A DNA stretch of 10,989 nucleotides from Bacillota bacterium (GCA_018725345.1 QLUI01000031.1:1-10989); one strand, 5' to 3'. Counted from the first letter of the stretch, positions 1 to 7,051 are shown. Made by a program: numbers and translations. Notes: generated by a model from the sequence alone, not told the origin.

Positions 1-67
1 CTAAAGGGGGAAAGGCATATAGGCCTTACCAAGAGAAAGCTTTTCTACTGGATACTCCTGGCCGGGA
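1..67 (+). repeat. Exact direct repeat, copy 1 (67 bp, may extend left)
   Basis: Bases 1-67 are identical to 1214-1280, at a constant offset of 1213; base 68 (a) differs from base 1281 (t). The left limit is unknown because the window starts inside the repeat. Identity without a single change, including at third codon positions, points to a recent duplication or an assembly join. Confidence 0.95.
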
Positions 68-96
68 AAGAGAGCAGGGGTTTTGTGAGAGCATAA
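1..96 (+). pseudogene. Truncated phnE-like N-terminal fragment, open at the left edge
   Basis: Frame 1 is open from the window edge to a TAA at 94-96. Its first 22 codons (LKGERHIGLTKRK... to LLAG) are identical to residues 7-28 of the permease PhnE1 encoded from 1196. After base 67 the identity stops abruptly, and the frame runs on for only nine unrelated codons. This looks like the start of a phnE gene cut off by recombination. The missing left part may contain the beginning of the ORF and perhaps another phnD copy. No function is expected from this fragment. An assembly artefact at the repeat cannot be excluded from the sequence alone. Confidence 0.55.
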
Positions 97-104
97 TTGA
101 AGAA

Positions 105-123
105 GGTTTCCATTAAGGAAACC
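105..123. repeat. Small perfect inverted repeat (7-bp stem, 5-nt loop)
   Basis: GGTTTCC (105-111) and GGAAACC (117-123) are perfect reverse complements around ATTAA. No T-run follows on the + strand, so it is a poor terminator for upstream genes. It could be an operator half-site pair in the phnD leader or may mean nothing. I see no convincing promoter hexamers beside it. Confidence 0.5.
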
Positions 124-193
124 GAGAAAGAGGGAGGTTGATGCCTATGAGATTAAAATAAGCCAGGGACGCAAGCAGGTTATGGTGTAACAG

Positions 194-305
194 AGGAGTA
201 AATCAGGGAAAAACAGAAAAAGCGGTCAAAAATATGAAGGAGGACAACATGTACCTAAGGAGCAAATCAAGGGGAAACACAAAAAATATGAAGGGGGATA
301 AGATG
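194..305 (+). repeat. Imperfect tandem duplication containing a ribosome-binding site and ATG
   Basis: Copy A (194-251) and copy B (258-305) share the order AGGAG-AAATCA-GGGAAA-ACA-AAAATATGAAGG-GG-ATG. Copy B lacks several bases in the middle. Each copy ends in a purine-rich Shine-Dalgarno sequence (AAGGAGG at 237-243; AAGGGGG at 291-297) and an ATG (249; 303), and both ATGs are in the phnD frame. The second gives a typical lipoprotein signal peptide, so it is taken as the real start. Confidence 0.7.
291..297 (+). promoter_or_regulatory. Ribosome-binding site deciding the phnD start
   Basis: AAGGGGG lies five bases before the ATG at 303. That ATG places a short basic stretch and hydrophobic core directly at the N terminus, as a lipoprotein signal needs. 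The in-frame ATGs at 234 and 249 would add 23 or 18 hydrophilic residues in front. The one at 249 also has a good AAGGAGG, so some longer product is possible. Confidence 0.7.
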
Positions 306-1175
306 ATTAAATCACAGAGAAACAAAATACTGTTAACCTTAGTGGCATCCTTGTTAGCCATCAGCCTGGTTATTACTGGCTGCCCGGCACCAGCAGCCGA
401 GGTTCTAAATATGGGGCTCATTCCGGCCGAGGATCCGGAGAAGATAATAGCATCTTTTCAGCCCATGATAGAGGCTCTGGAAAAGATCCTGGGGATGGAG
501 ATCAAGCCATTTGTAGCTACCGATTACGCCGGAGTTGTAGAAGCGATGCGGGTAGGCAAGATAGATATTGCCTGGTTTGGACCATTTTCCTATGTCCTGG
601 CGGCAGAACGGGCGGGAGCCGTGGCTATTGCCAAGGGAATGGACTTAAGAGGAGAGACCACCTATCGGAGTCTCATTGTAACCCACAAAGAAAGTGGTAT
701 CAAAACACTGGATGATCTAAGAGGAAAGGATTTTGCTTTTGTGGATCCGGCTTCTACTTCTGGTCACCTCATCCCCCGTTTCATGTTGATGAAGGCCGGT
801 CTAGATCCAGAGAAAGACTTCAAGAGCTTTACCTTTGCCGGGGGGCATGATGCTGTGGCTCTGGCCGTTAAGCACCAAAAGGTGGATGCCGGCGGAGTGG
901 GTGAGCCCCCATTCAAGGCCATGGTTGAGAGGGGTGTTATCGTCGAGGGAGAGGTTGTTGTTCTGGCTGTCTCAGACCCTATTCCCAACAGTCCGATAGC
1001 CGTGCGCGGAGATTTAGACCCGGAGTTAAAAAAGAAGATACAGCAGGCAATCCTGGAAGTGCATAAGCATATGACGGCTGGGGATATGGGCTGGCACAGA
1101 GTAATCAAGTATGTTGAGGCCAGAGACGAAGATTATGATATCATCCGAGAGGTGCAAGAATTATTGGGGCTATAA
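303..1175 (+). CDS. phnD: Phosphonate/phosphite ABC transporter substrate-binding lipoprotein
   Basis: The 290-residue protein belongs to the PhnD/PtxB family of periplasmic-type binding proteins that capture phosphonates or phosphite and deliver them to a PhnE permease. Residues 1-26 form a lipoprotein signal: basic start, hydrophobic core, and lipobox I-T-G-C with Cys27 as the acylated residue. The mature part shows the family hallmarks: DYAGVVEAMR (74-83), the DIAWFGPFSY strand (88-97) and DPASTSGH (148-155), the serine/threonine loop that in PhnD-type proteins binds the phosphonate oxygens. GVGEPPF (198-204) follows in the second lobe. The gene lies 20 bases before phnE1. Whether the ligand is a phosphonate, phosphite or both cannot be read from the sequence, but the neighbouring ptxD makes phosphite plausible. 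Confidence 0.93.
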   Translation: MIKSQRNKILLTLVASLLAISLVITGCPAPAAEVLNMGLIPAEDPEKIIASFQPMIEALEKILGMEIKPFVATDYAGVVEAMRVGKIDIAWFGPFSYVLAAERAGAVAIAKGMDLRGETTYRSLIVTHKESGIKTLDDLRGKDFAFVDPASTSGHLIPRFMLMKAGLDPEKDFKSFTFAGGHDAVALAVKHQKVDAGGVGEPPFKAMVERGVIVEGEVVVLAVSDPIPNSPIAVRGDLDPELKKKIQQAILEVHKHMTAGDMGWHRVIKYVEARDEDYDIIREVQELLGL

Positions 1176-1195
1176 AGTAGGCTGGCTGAAAATAA

Positions 1196-1993
1196 ATGGG
1201 TGAGCGGGCACCTCTAAAGGGGGAAAGGCATATAGGCCTTACCAAGAGAAAGCTTTTCTACTGGATACTCCTGGCCGGGATTGTCCTGGGCTGGAGTATC
1301 CAGGGGACAGGGGTGGGCATGCAGGGATTAATTACTGGTCTGCCCGCCATGGCAAGTTTTCTCGCTCATGCCTTTCCCCCTGATTTTTCAAAACTACCAG
1401 AGTACCTTCTATTAATGGTAGAGACCCTCCATATAGGACTTTGGGCAACTTTTTTGGCTGTTGGCTTGAGCGTTCCCTTAAGTTTACTCGCGGCCCAGAA
1501 TACTACCCCCCGCCGGGGGTTGTCTTTTCTAGCCCGCAGCCTCCTGGATGCTTTCCGTTCTTTGCCTGATTTAGTGGTGGCGGTTCTCTTTGTAGTAGCG
1601 GTCGGATTAGGCCCTTTTGCCGGGGTTTTAGCCCTTACTGTCCACGCGACGAGTCTTTTGGGGAGATTTTATGCTGATGAAATTGAGGTAATTGACCCCG
1701 GCCCCGTGGAGGCTCTTCAGTCTACCGGAGCCTCACGGCTTCAGACTATCGCCTTTGCCGTTATTCCTCAGGTGTTACCCACCTGCATTGCTTTTACCCT
1801 GTATGTTGTAGACCACTGTATTCGTATGGCCACGGTATTGGGAATAGTGGGGGCGGGAGGAATTGGCCTGGCTCTGGTCTTGTCTATGCGACTTTTTGAA
1901 TATTCTGAAGCAGCGGCCATAATTATTGTTATCTTCATAACTATAAGCCTGTTGGATAAGCTTTCTAATTATCTGAGAAGGAGGATTATTTGA
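1196..1993 (+). CDS. phnE: Phosphonate/phosphite ABC transporter permease (first of two)
   Basis: The 265-residue integral membrane protein belongs to the PhnE/PtxC family. Hydrophobic segments lie near residues 20-35, 72-100, 124-150, 186-206, 211-231 and 237-254. The cytoplasmic coupling loop (EAA-type motif) is at residues 163-192, with VEALQSTGASRLQ followed by IPQ, the surface that contacts the transport ATPase. The conserved GIVGAGGIG lies at 216-224. The ATG at 1196 is the only good in-frame start, although its ribosome-binding site is weak (GGCTGG). Its 5' end contains the 67-bp segment repeated at the left window edge. Its TGA overlaps the ATG of the second permease by one base, which implies translational coupling and probably a PhnE1/PhnE2 heterodimer. 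Confidence 0.93.
   Translation: MGERAPLKGERHIGLTKRKLFYWILLAGIVLGWSIQGTGVGMQGLITGLPAMASFLAHAFPPDFSKLPEYLLLMVETLHIGLWATFLAVGLSVPLSLLAAQNTTPRRGLSFLARSLLDAFRSLPDLVVAVLFVVAVGLGPFAGVLALTVHATSLLGRFYADEIEVIDPGPVEALQSTGASRLQTIAFAVIPQVLPTCIAFTLYVVDHCIRMATVLGIVGAGGIGLALVLSMRLFEYSEAAAIIIVIFITISLLDKLSNYLRRRII
1214..1280 (+). repeat. Exact direct repeat, copy 2 (inside phnE1)
   Basis: These 67 bases of the phnE1 5' coding region are identical to bases 1-67. This copy sits in an intact reading frame and is therefore probably the original. Confidence 0.95.
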
Positions 1994-2757
1994 TGGGTTT
2001 TTTGAGGAAGAAAGGGCTGACAGGGTTTATTCTCTTAGGCCTGGTTCTGTTGTGGGGAGCCATAGATATAGGTTTACACCCTATGATCTTTGCAGAGGGC
2101 ATCCCTCATACTTTCCGTCTTTTCCTGGAGATGTTTCCTCCTGATTTTGGCGACGAGTGGACGCGCTACCCCTTCTTAATGGTGGAGACTATCCAGATTG
2201 GGCTGGCGGGAACATTTGGGGCGATCATCTTGAGTATTTTTTTGGGGATGATGGCGGCCCGGAACATCACCCCTTGTGGGATACTTTATATCCTGAGTCG
2301 ATTTATCCTTGATTTTTTCAGGACTATGTCCGATGTTATGTTAGCTCTTATCTTTATTATTGCGGTAGGATTTGGTCCTCTTCCGGCTGTTTTAGCTATC
2401 AGTTTAAGTTCAGCCGGTTTTTTGGGAAAGTCTTATGCGGATGCCATTGAGGCGATTGATCCCGGCCCGGTTGAAGCTCTGCGCTCCACCGGGGCAAACC
2501 GACTTCAAATTGTTCTTTTCGGTATTTTGCCTCAGGTGTGGCCGGCAAGCGTAGCTCTTAACCTCTTTATTGCCGATAGAAATATTCGTATGGCTGCGGT
2601 ATTGGGAATAGTGGGTGCGGGAGGAATTGGTGGTGCCCTCATGATGAATCTCAGGCTTTTTAGATACCCAGAGGCCGCCGCCATAATCTTGATTATCTTT
2701 GCGACCATCTGGCTGTTGGGTTGGCTCTCTACCTACCTGAGGAAGAAGATAATATGA
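1993..2757 (+). CDS. phnE: Phosphonate/phosphite ABC transporter permease (second of two)
   Basis: The 254-residue PhnE-family permease is a paralogue of the preceding gene, with the same membrane layout and the coupling loop at residues 152-181 (VEALRSTGANRLQ followed by LPQ). GIVGAGGIG is at 205-213. The start is the ATG at 1993, overlapping the upstream TGA (TGATG); a TTG three bases earlier is less likely. Paired phnE genes are common in phn operons and the products presumably form a heterodimeric channel. Bases 2583-2630 match phnE1 (1819-1866) at 45 of 48 positions, far above the rest of the pair. The stop codon overlaps the ptxD start by four bases (ATGA). No phnC ATPase gene is present in the window. 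Confidence 0.93.
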   Translation: MGFLRKKGLTGFILLGLVLLWGAIDIGLHPMIFAEGIPHTFRLFLEMFPPDFGDEWTRYPFLMVETIQIGLAGTFGAIILSIFLGMMAARNITPCGILYILSRFILDFFRTMSDVMLALIFIIAVGFGPLPAVLAISLSSAGFLGKSYADAIEAIDPGPVEALRSTGANRLQIVLFGILPQVWPASVALNLFIADRNIRMAAVLGIVGAGGIGGALMMNLRLFRYPEAAAIILIIFATIWLLGWLSTYLRKKII

Positions 2758-3770
2758 TGAAACCAGGTGTTATTATCACAAATTGGGTTCATCCCGAAGT
2801 GATTGAGTTTTTAAGGCAAGACTGCGAAGTTAAAGCTAACTCTACCCATAATCCCTGGTCAAGAGAGGAGATATTGTCCTATGCTAAAGAAGCAGAAGCG
2901 ATAATGGTTTTTATGTCTGACGGTATTGACGAAGATTTCTTAAGAGCCTGCCCTCAATTAAAGGTCATTGCCGGGGCATTAAAAGGGTATGACAATTTCG
3001 ATGTTGACGCCTGCACAAGGCATGGTGTCTGGTTCACGATTGTGTCCGACCTCCTCACTGTCCCAACTGCAGAACTTGCCATCGGTTTACTTATTGGTTT
3101 AACCCGCCATATACTTGAGGGAGACCGATTTATTCGTAGTGGTAGGTTTAGAGGCTGGAGTCCAAGATTTTATGGAACAGGCATGGCTAACCATACTCTC
3201 GGCATCATAGGTATGGGAGCTGTGGGTCAAGCCATTGCAGAGAGGTTGGTTGGTTTTAAAATGAAGACAATCTATTCTGATTCAATTCTGCTGGCAAAAG
3301 AAAAAGAAGAGGTATTGAAGGTGGCCTATGTTTGCCTAAAAGACCTCCTGAAAAATAGTGATTTCGTAATATTAACGGTGCCACTATACCCTGATACGAA
3401 ACACCTGATTAATGAGAGTACCTTAGCGCAGATGAAACCGGGTAGCTTTCTTATTAACATCTGCCGTGGTTCGGTGGTAGATGAGAAGGCTGTTGCCAAT
3501 TCACTGGCAACTGGCCACCTTGCCGGTTATGCAGCAGATGTATTTGAGATGGAAGATTGGGCACGTATTGAGCGGCCAGACAATATTCCCCCGGCTCTTT
3601 TGGACAACGCTAAACACACGCTATTTACACCTCATCTTGGCTCAGCAGTCGACCATGCACGTAGAGAGATAGCAATGGAGGCTGCCCAAAACATCCTTCA
3701 GGCATTAAGCGGAAAGATACCGCAAGGTGCTATTAATCAACCCTTACCCTGCAGAGAGCAACTAATATGA
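2754..3770 (+). CDS. ptxD: Phosphite dehydrogenase (NAD-dependent, D-2-hydroxyacid dehydrogenase family)
   Basis: PtxD oxidises phosphite to phosphate while reducing NAD+ to NADH in the cytoplasm. The protein has 338 residues from the ATG at 2754, or 337 from the ATG at 2757, close to the 336 of Pseudomonas stutzeri PtxD. Numbered from the second Met, the known PtxD active-site residues are all present: Met53, Lys76 (in ALKGYDNFDVDAC), Leu100, Trp134, Tyr139, Arg237 (CRGSVVDE), Glu266 (in YAADVFEMEDWAR) and His293 and Ser296, the last two displaced by a one-residue insertion. The Rossmann motif GMGAVG is at 152-157. Asp175 takes the place of the Glu175 that favours NAD over NADP. The segments DLLTVPTAELAIG and FYGTG are PtxD-specific rather than general to the family. 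It overlaps phnE2 and phnG by four bases each, so it is co-translated with the importer and C-P lyase. The start is supported by GAGG at 2739-2742. Confidence 0.93.
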   Translation: MMKPGVIITNWVHPEVIEFLRQDCEVKANSTHNPWSREEILSYAKEAEAIMVFMSDGIDEDFLRACPQLKVIAGALKGYDNFDVDACTRHGVWFTIVSDLLTVPTAELAIGLLIGLTRHILEGDRFIRSGRFRGWSPRFYGTGMANHTLGIIGMGAVGQAIAERLVGFKMKTIYSDSILLAKEKEEVLKVAYVCLKDLLKNSDFVILTVPLYPDTKHLINESTLAQMKPGSFLINICRGSVVDEKAVANSLATGHLAGYAADVFEMEDWARIERPDNIPPALLDNAKHTLFTPHLGSAVDHARREIAMEAAQNILQALSGKIPQGAINQPLPCREQLI

Positions 3771-4189
3771 CCAGAGAAGAAAGATTCGAAATAATTGCTA
3801 TATCCTGCAAAGAAAGCCTTGTTCCGTTAGCCGAGGAAGTTCGCAAATCTTTGGAGGTAAAAGTAATAAAGCAAAATGTTGCCCTGGTTATGATGCAGGC
3901 AGTAGATTCAGTAGAAAGAGAAATCTTTAATTTGGGGGAGGTATTGGTAAGTGAGGCTTGGGTAGAAGTCAATGGTGAGTTGGGGTATTCTCAGGTTTTA
4001 GGGGATGATATTGAGAAGGCTTTGGCAGGAGCGATTCTGGATGTGGTTTGTGAGATAAAACATCCCCTTAGAGAAAAGGTAATAAAAACATTAAATCGGG
4101 AAAAAATTTATTATGAAAAAGCAAAAGCTAAAGAATATGCAAGAATAAAATCTACAAGGGTGGAATTTGAGGCTATGGCTAAAAGATGA
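3767..4189 (+). CDS. phnG: C-P lyase subunit PhnG
   Basis: The 140-residue protein is one of the four subunits of the PhnGHIJ carbon-phosphorus lyase core, where it helps PhnI and PhnH attach phosphonate to the ribose of ATP in place of adenine. The family signature is clear: ALVMMQAVDSVEREIFNLGEVLVSEA (residues 44-69), followed by GYSQVLGDD and a helical KALAGAILDVV segment. The E. coli protein is about 150 residues, so the length is normal. The ATG at 3767 overlaps the ptxD stop by four bases and its own stop overlaps phnH by four. The gene is AT-rich: 13 of 60 bases are G or C at 4081-4140. Confidence 0.92.
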   Translation: MTREERFEIIAISCKESLVPLAEEVRKSLEVKVIKQNVALVMMQAVDSVEREIFNLGEVLVSEAWVEVNGELGYSQVLGDDIEKALAGAILDVVCEIKHPLREKVIKTLNREKIYYEKAKAKEYARIKSTRVEFEAMAKR

Positions 4190-4845
4190 GAGAGACAAAG
4201 TTTGATACTATATTTGATTCACAGAAAATTTTCCGCACTCTTTTAGATGCGTTTGCTCATCCGGGGAAGGTGGTTAAGATTTCCGGTTTAAGAATTGGGC
4301 CACCTTCAGGTATTAGCAAAGCTTCTGCAGGAGTACTATTTACTCTGCTTGATCTTGAGGTAGGATTTGCTGTTAGCACTTGTGATAAAAAACAAAGCGA
4401 AAAAATAGCAGAATATTTTATTATAAATACGGGAAGCAGATTAAAAAACTTAGAGTCTGCTGATTTCATTTTAGCACTTGGAGAATTACCAGAACTTGAG
4501 AGGATAAAAAAGGGAAGTTTAGAGTATCCTGACGAAGGGGCAACAATAGTTTATGCTGTAGAGGAAGTTAATGAACCCCGCCCTTTTTACTTGCGAAGAG
4601 ATACTACGTGCCAGAAAGGACGGGGTTTATCGGGAATAGATTCTGTGAGGTTAACTTTAACCGGGCCGGGAATTAACGGGGAAAGACATTTGTCACTGAA
4701 AGGATTGAAGAAGCAGGAAGTTATAAAAATTATGGAAGTAAACAAAGAATTCCCTTTAGGGATAGATTTCGTTTTTACGGATAGAAAAGACAAATGCTTT
4801 GCCCTTCCGCGCTCTACCAGGATAGTAGAAGTTAAGGAGGCCTAA
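4186..4845 (+). CDS. phnH: C-P lyase subunit PhnH
   Basis: The 219-residue protein is the PhnH subunit of the C-P lyase core complex, required with PhnG and PhnI for making ribose-1-phosphonate 5-triphosphate; its exact role is not settled. Recognisable family segments are the N-terminal FDTIFDSQKIFRTLLDAFAHPGKV (residues 5-28) and, further on, LTLTGPGINGE and FPLGIDFVFTD, close to the conserved end of PhnH. It is somewhat longer than E. coli PhnH (about 194). It starts inside the phnG stop (ATGA) and its stop directly touches the phnI ATG. The AAGGAGG at its 3' end (4834-4840) serves phnI. Confidence 0.9.
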   Translation: MRETKFDTIFDSQKIFRTLLDAFAHPGKVVKISGLRIGPPSGISKASAGVLFTLLDLEVGFAVSTCDKKQSEKIAEYFIINTGSRLKNLESADFILALGELPELERIKKGSLEYPDEGATIVYAVEEVNEPRPFYLRRDTTCQKGRGLSGIDSVRLTLTGPGINGERHLSLKGLKKQEVIKIMEVNKEFPLGIDFVFTDRKDKCFALPRSTRIVEVKEA

Positions 4846-6009
4846 ATGGGATATGTGGCAGCAAAAGGTGGAAGAGAAGCAATTCTTAATGCTGAAGAAT
4901 TAGTAGACTATTTTAGATTGAAAGGCGAATCTTTACCCTTAAGTGTAAAAGCAATAAAGGAGCAGTTTCGCCTCGCCTGCGATAAGGTAATGAGTGAAGG
5001 GGCGTTATATGCCCCAGAGTTAGCAGCTTTAGCCTTGAAACAGGCAGAAGGAGACACAATTGAAGCCTCTTTTCTTTTGCGCGCTTACCGTTCCACCCTC
5101 CCCAGAATTAGTTACTCTGAACCTGTAGATACTGAAGAGATGTCTGTTGTAAGGCGTATTTCCAGCGCTTTCAAGGATATCCCCGGCGGGCAGATTTTAG
5201 GCCCTACAAGAGACTATATTCAAAGGCTTTTGAGGTTTGATCTACTTGAGGAAAAAGAGAAAAAAATGACCACTTATATTGAAGAAGGTAAGCTTGAGCA
5301 AAAAGTTCCCAAAGTGATTAATCTGCTCAGAGAAGAAGGGCTTCTTCCCCAGCCCGCAGTAAGCCACATTAGAAATAAGACACCAGAGACCTTTGCCCTT
5401 GACACAGAGTGTCAACGGCTTTCTAACGGGGTAAAAAGTGAAGAGGAACCGTATGACATTACAAGATATGCTTTAGTATTTCCTCTTCCCCGTTCAGGAG
5501 TCTTGCAGGCTATGGCGAGGGGAGAGGAAGGCGGAATGATGGCTATCGCTTATAGTAGTATGCGCGGCTATGGCGACACGCATCCTACTTTGGCTGAGTT
5601 AAGGGTGGGGCATGTTTTTTTAAAGATAAAGCATCCCATTACCGGCAAAACAGTTAAAGTAGGAGAAGTTTTGGTTACGGAAGCAGAGGTTATTGCCGGC
5701 AAACCTACGCAAGCAGGAGAAGAAGTGCCTCAGTTTACCTTAGGGTATAGTTTGGTTTTTGGGCATAACGAGAGGAAAGCTATTTGTATGGCAATGCTTG
5801 ATATTACAATGAAAGCCCAAGAAACGAAACATCCGGCTGAGGATCAGGAATTTGTTATCTGCCATATTGACAGTATTGAATCCGGTGGATTTACTGCTCA
5901 CTGGAAATTGCCTCATTATGTAACCTTTCAATCAGATTTAGACCGGTTGAGGAAGATTCAAAAAGAGAAGGGTTTTAAACTTGAAGCAGATACATTAAGA
6001 AAGAAGTAA
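4846..6009 (+). CDS. phnI: C-P lyase subunit PhnI
   Basis: The 387-residue protein is the PhnI subunit of the C-P lyase core, the nucleosidase-like component that displaces adenine from ATP. Family landmarks are the N-terminal MGYVAAKGG..AI.NAEEL, then ALKQAEGDTIEASFLLRAYR (residues 63-82), RYALVFPLPRSGVLQAMARG (207-226), the block SSMRGYGDTHPTLAELR and the C-terminal DQEFVICHIDSIESGGFTAHWKLPHYV. E. coli PhnI has 354 residues, so length is in range. The start has AAGGAGG five bases upstream, inside phnH. It ends with TAATAA, and unlike the other junctions is followed by a gap of about 165 bases before phnJ. Confidence 0.95.
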   Translation: MGYVAAKGGREAILNAEELVDYFRLKGESLPLSVKAIKEQFRLACDKVMSEGALYAPELAALALKQAEGDTIEASFLLRAYRSTLPRISYSEPVDTEEMSVVRRISSAFKDIPGGQILGPTRDYIQRLLRFDLLEEKEKKMTTYIEEGKLEQKVPKVINLLREEGLLPQPAVSHIRNKTPETFALDTECQRLSNGVKSEEEPYDITRYALVFPLPRSGVLQAMARGEEGGMMAIAYSSMRGYGDTHPTLAELRVGHVFLKIKHPITGKTVKVGEVLVTEAEVIAGKPTQAGEEVPQFTLGYSLVFGHNERKAICMAMLDITMKAQETKHPAEDQEFVICHIDSIESGGFTAHWKLPHYVTFQSDLDRLRKIQKEKGFKLEADTLRKK

Positions 6010-6017
6010 TAAGATGG

Positions 6018-6167
6018 ATGGGGAAAATAATCTGCTGCTGGATGAAAAAACTTGCTCTGGGGAGAACCCGATTGGCAAGGATTAGAACACACTTGGCTTT
6101 GATAAGGACTATTTTGGCAGTTATAGTTTTTATTGTTATTATGCTTGAGATAATGAAGATTTGGTAG
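6018..6167 (+). CDS. Possible small single-span membrane protein, DUF202-like
   Basis: Between phnI and phnJ a 49-codon frame opens with ATG at 6018 (an inner ATG at 6042 gives 41 codons) and closes with TAG at 6165. The product has a basic N-terminal half with RTRLARIRTHLALIRT, followed by a hydrophobic stretch (ILAVIVFIVIMLEIM). The repeated R-T-x-L-A pattern resembles the start of the DUF202 membrane family (typically ...ERTFLAW.RT.LALI...). DUF202 proteins are longer, with two or three spans, so this could be a reduced member or a remnant. The ribosome-binding site is weak (AAGAAG at 6001-6006, eleven bases upstream). It may be only intergenic sequence, but it fills an otherwise empty gap in a tightly packed operon. 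Confidence 0.35.
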   Translation: MGKIICCWMKKLALGRTRLARIRTHLALIRTILAVIVFIVIMLEIMKIW

Positions 6168-6175
6168 AGGTGGTA

Positions 6176-7051
6176 ATGATGACCGAGATGGTTAAAGGAT
6201 ATAACTTTGCCTTTATTGATGAGTATGCCAAAAGAGAAATTCGGCGTAAGGTTTTAAAAGCAGTAAGTATCCCCGGATATCAAGTCCCCTTTGGCTCAAG
6301 AGAACTTCCTATTGCCCGGGGCTGGGGCACAGGAGGCTTGCAGATAACCCTTTCTTTAATAGGGCAAAAGGATATCTTGAAAATTATTGACCAGGGCTCT
6401 GACGATAGTGTGAACGCAGTTAATATTAAAAGGTTTATTGAAGCCACAACCGGGGTTTTTATAACCTCTGACACCTTAAAAGCAACTATCATTCAAACAC
6501 GGCACAGGATACCGGAGGAAGAGTTAGGGGATGACCAGATATTAGTCCTTCAGGTTCCTTATCCTGAGCCTTTGCGCATAGTGGAGCCTGAGGAAAAAGA
6601 GACAAGAAGGATGCATGCAGAAATGGACTATGCCAAAATCTGGGTTTTTCTTTATGAAAATATTGTTAAATGGAAGGAGATTACCATAGGCGCCCGTTAT
6701 CCGGTCATGGTGGCCGGCAGATACATTATGGACCCTTCTCCTATACCTCGATATGATGTGCCAAGATTAAATAATGCTCGCACCCTATATCTTTTTGGAG
6801 CAGGCAGAGAAAAGAGGATTTATGCAGTCCCACCTTTTACAGAGGTTAAGCCTTTAGAATTTGAAGACCACAGATTTAGAATAGAAAATTTTAAGGGTAA
6901 GGCTTGTGAGCTTTGTGCGAGCACAGATACTTTTTTGGATGAAATCATCCTGGATGATAAGCGGATGTATACTTGTTCAGATACTTCTTTTTGTAAAAAA
7001 AGAGGTAACAATCCCCGGGTGCTAAAGTATATTGATAGGAATCAACAATGA
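6176..7051 (+). CDS. phnJ: C-P lyase PhnJ, radical SAM alpha-D-ribose 1-methylphosphonate 5-phosphate lyase
   Basis: PhnJ cleaves the carbon-phosphorus bond of ribose-1-phosphonate 5-phosphate using S-adenosylmethionine and a [4Fe-4S] cluster, giving a 1,2-cyclic phosphate and a hydrocarbon. The product has 291 residues (E. coli 281). The unusual cysteine set is intact: Cys244-x2-Cys247-x19-Cys267-x5-Cys273 (GKACELC and TCSDTSFC). Gly34 in SIPGYQVPFGSRE matches the glycine (Gly32 in E. coli) that carries the radical. GWGTGGLQ, IDQGSDDSVNAV, IIQTRHRIP, MDPSPIPRYD and LFGAGREKRIYAVPP are family blocks. ATGs at 6176 and 6179 follow GAGG at 6167-6170; a TTG at 6161 is less likely. It overlaps phnK by four bases. 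Confidence 0.96.
   Translation: MMTEMVKGYNFAFIDEYAKREIRRKVLKAVSIPGYQVPFGSRELPIARGWGTGGLQITLSLIGQKDILKIIDQGSDDSVNAVNIKRFIEATTGVFITSDTLKATIIQTRHRIPEEELGDDQILVLQVPYPEPLRIVEPEEKETRRMHAEMDYAKIWVFLYENIVKWKEITIGARYPVMVAGRYIMDPSPIPRYDVPRLNNARTLYLFGAGREKRIYAVPPFTEVKPLEFEDHRFRIENFKGKACELCASTDTFLDEIILDDKRMYTCSDTSFCKKRGNNPRVLKYIDRNQQ

Noticed and set aside
141..161. Six-codon frame (MPMRLK) after GGGAGG in the phnD leader
   Set aside because: It has a ribosome-binding site, but six codons without regulatory codon runs or an attenuator-like hairpin after it are not evidence of a leader peptide.
178..210. Possible Pho box upstream of phnD (GTAACA at 187 and GTAAAT at 198, 11 bases apart)
   Set aside because: Only two poor matches, no TT at the start of the units and no placed -10; much weaker than the array at 10734.
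6014..6085. 23-codon frame starting at ATG 6014 (MDGENNLLLDEK...)
   Set aside because: Short, no recognisable motif, no ribosome-binding site, and overlaps the better membrane-protein frame.
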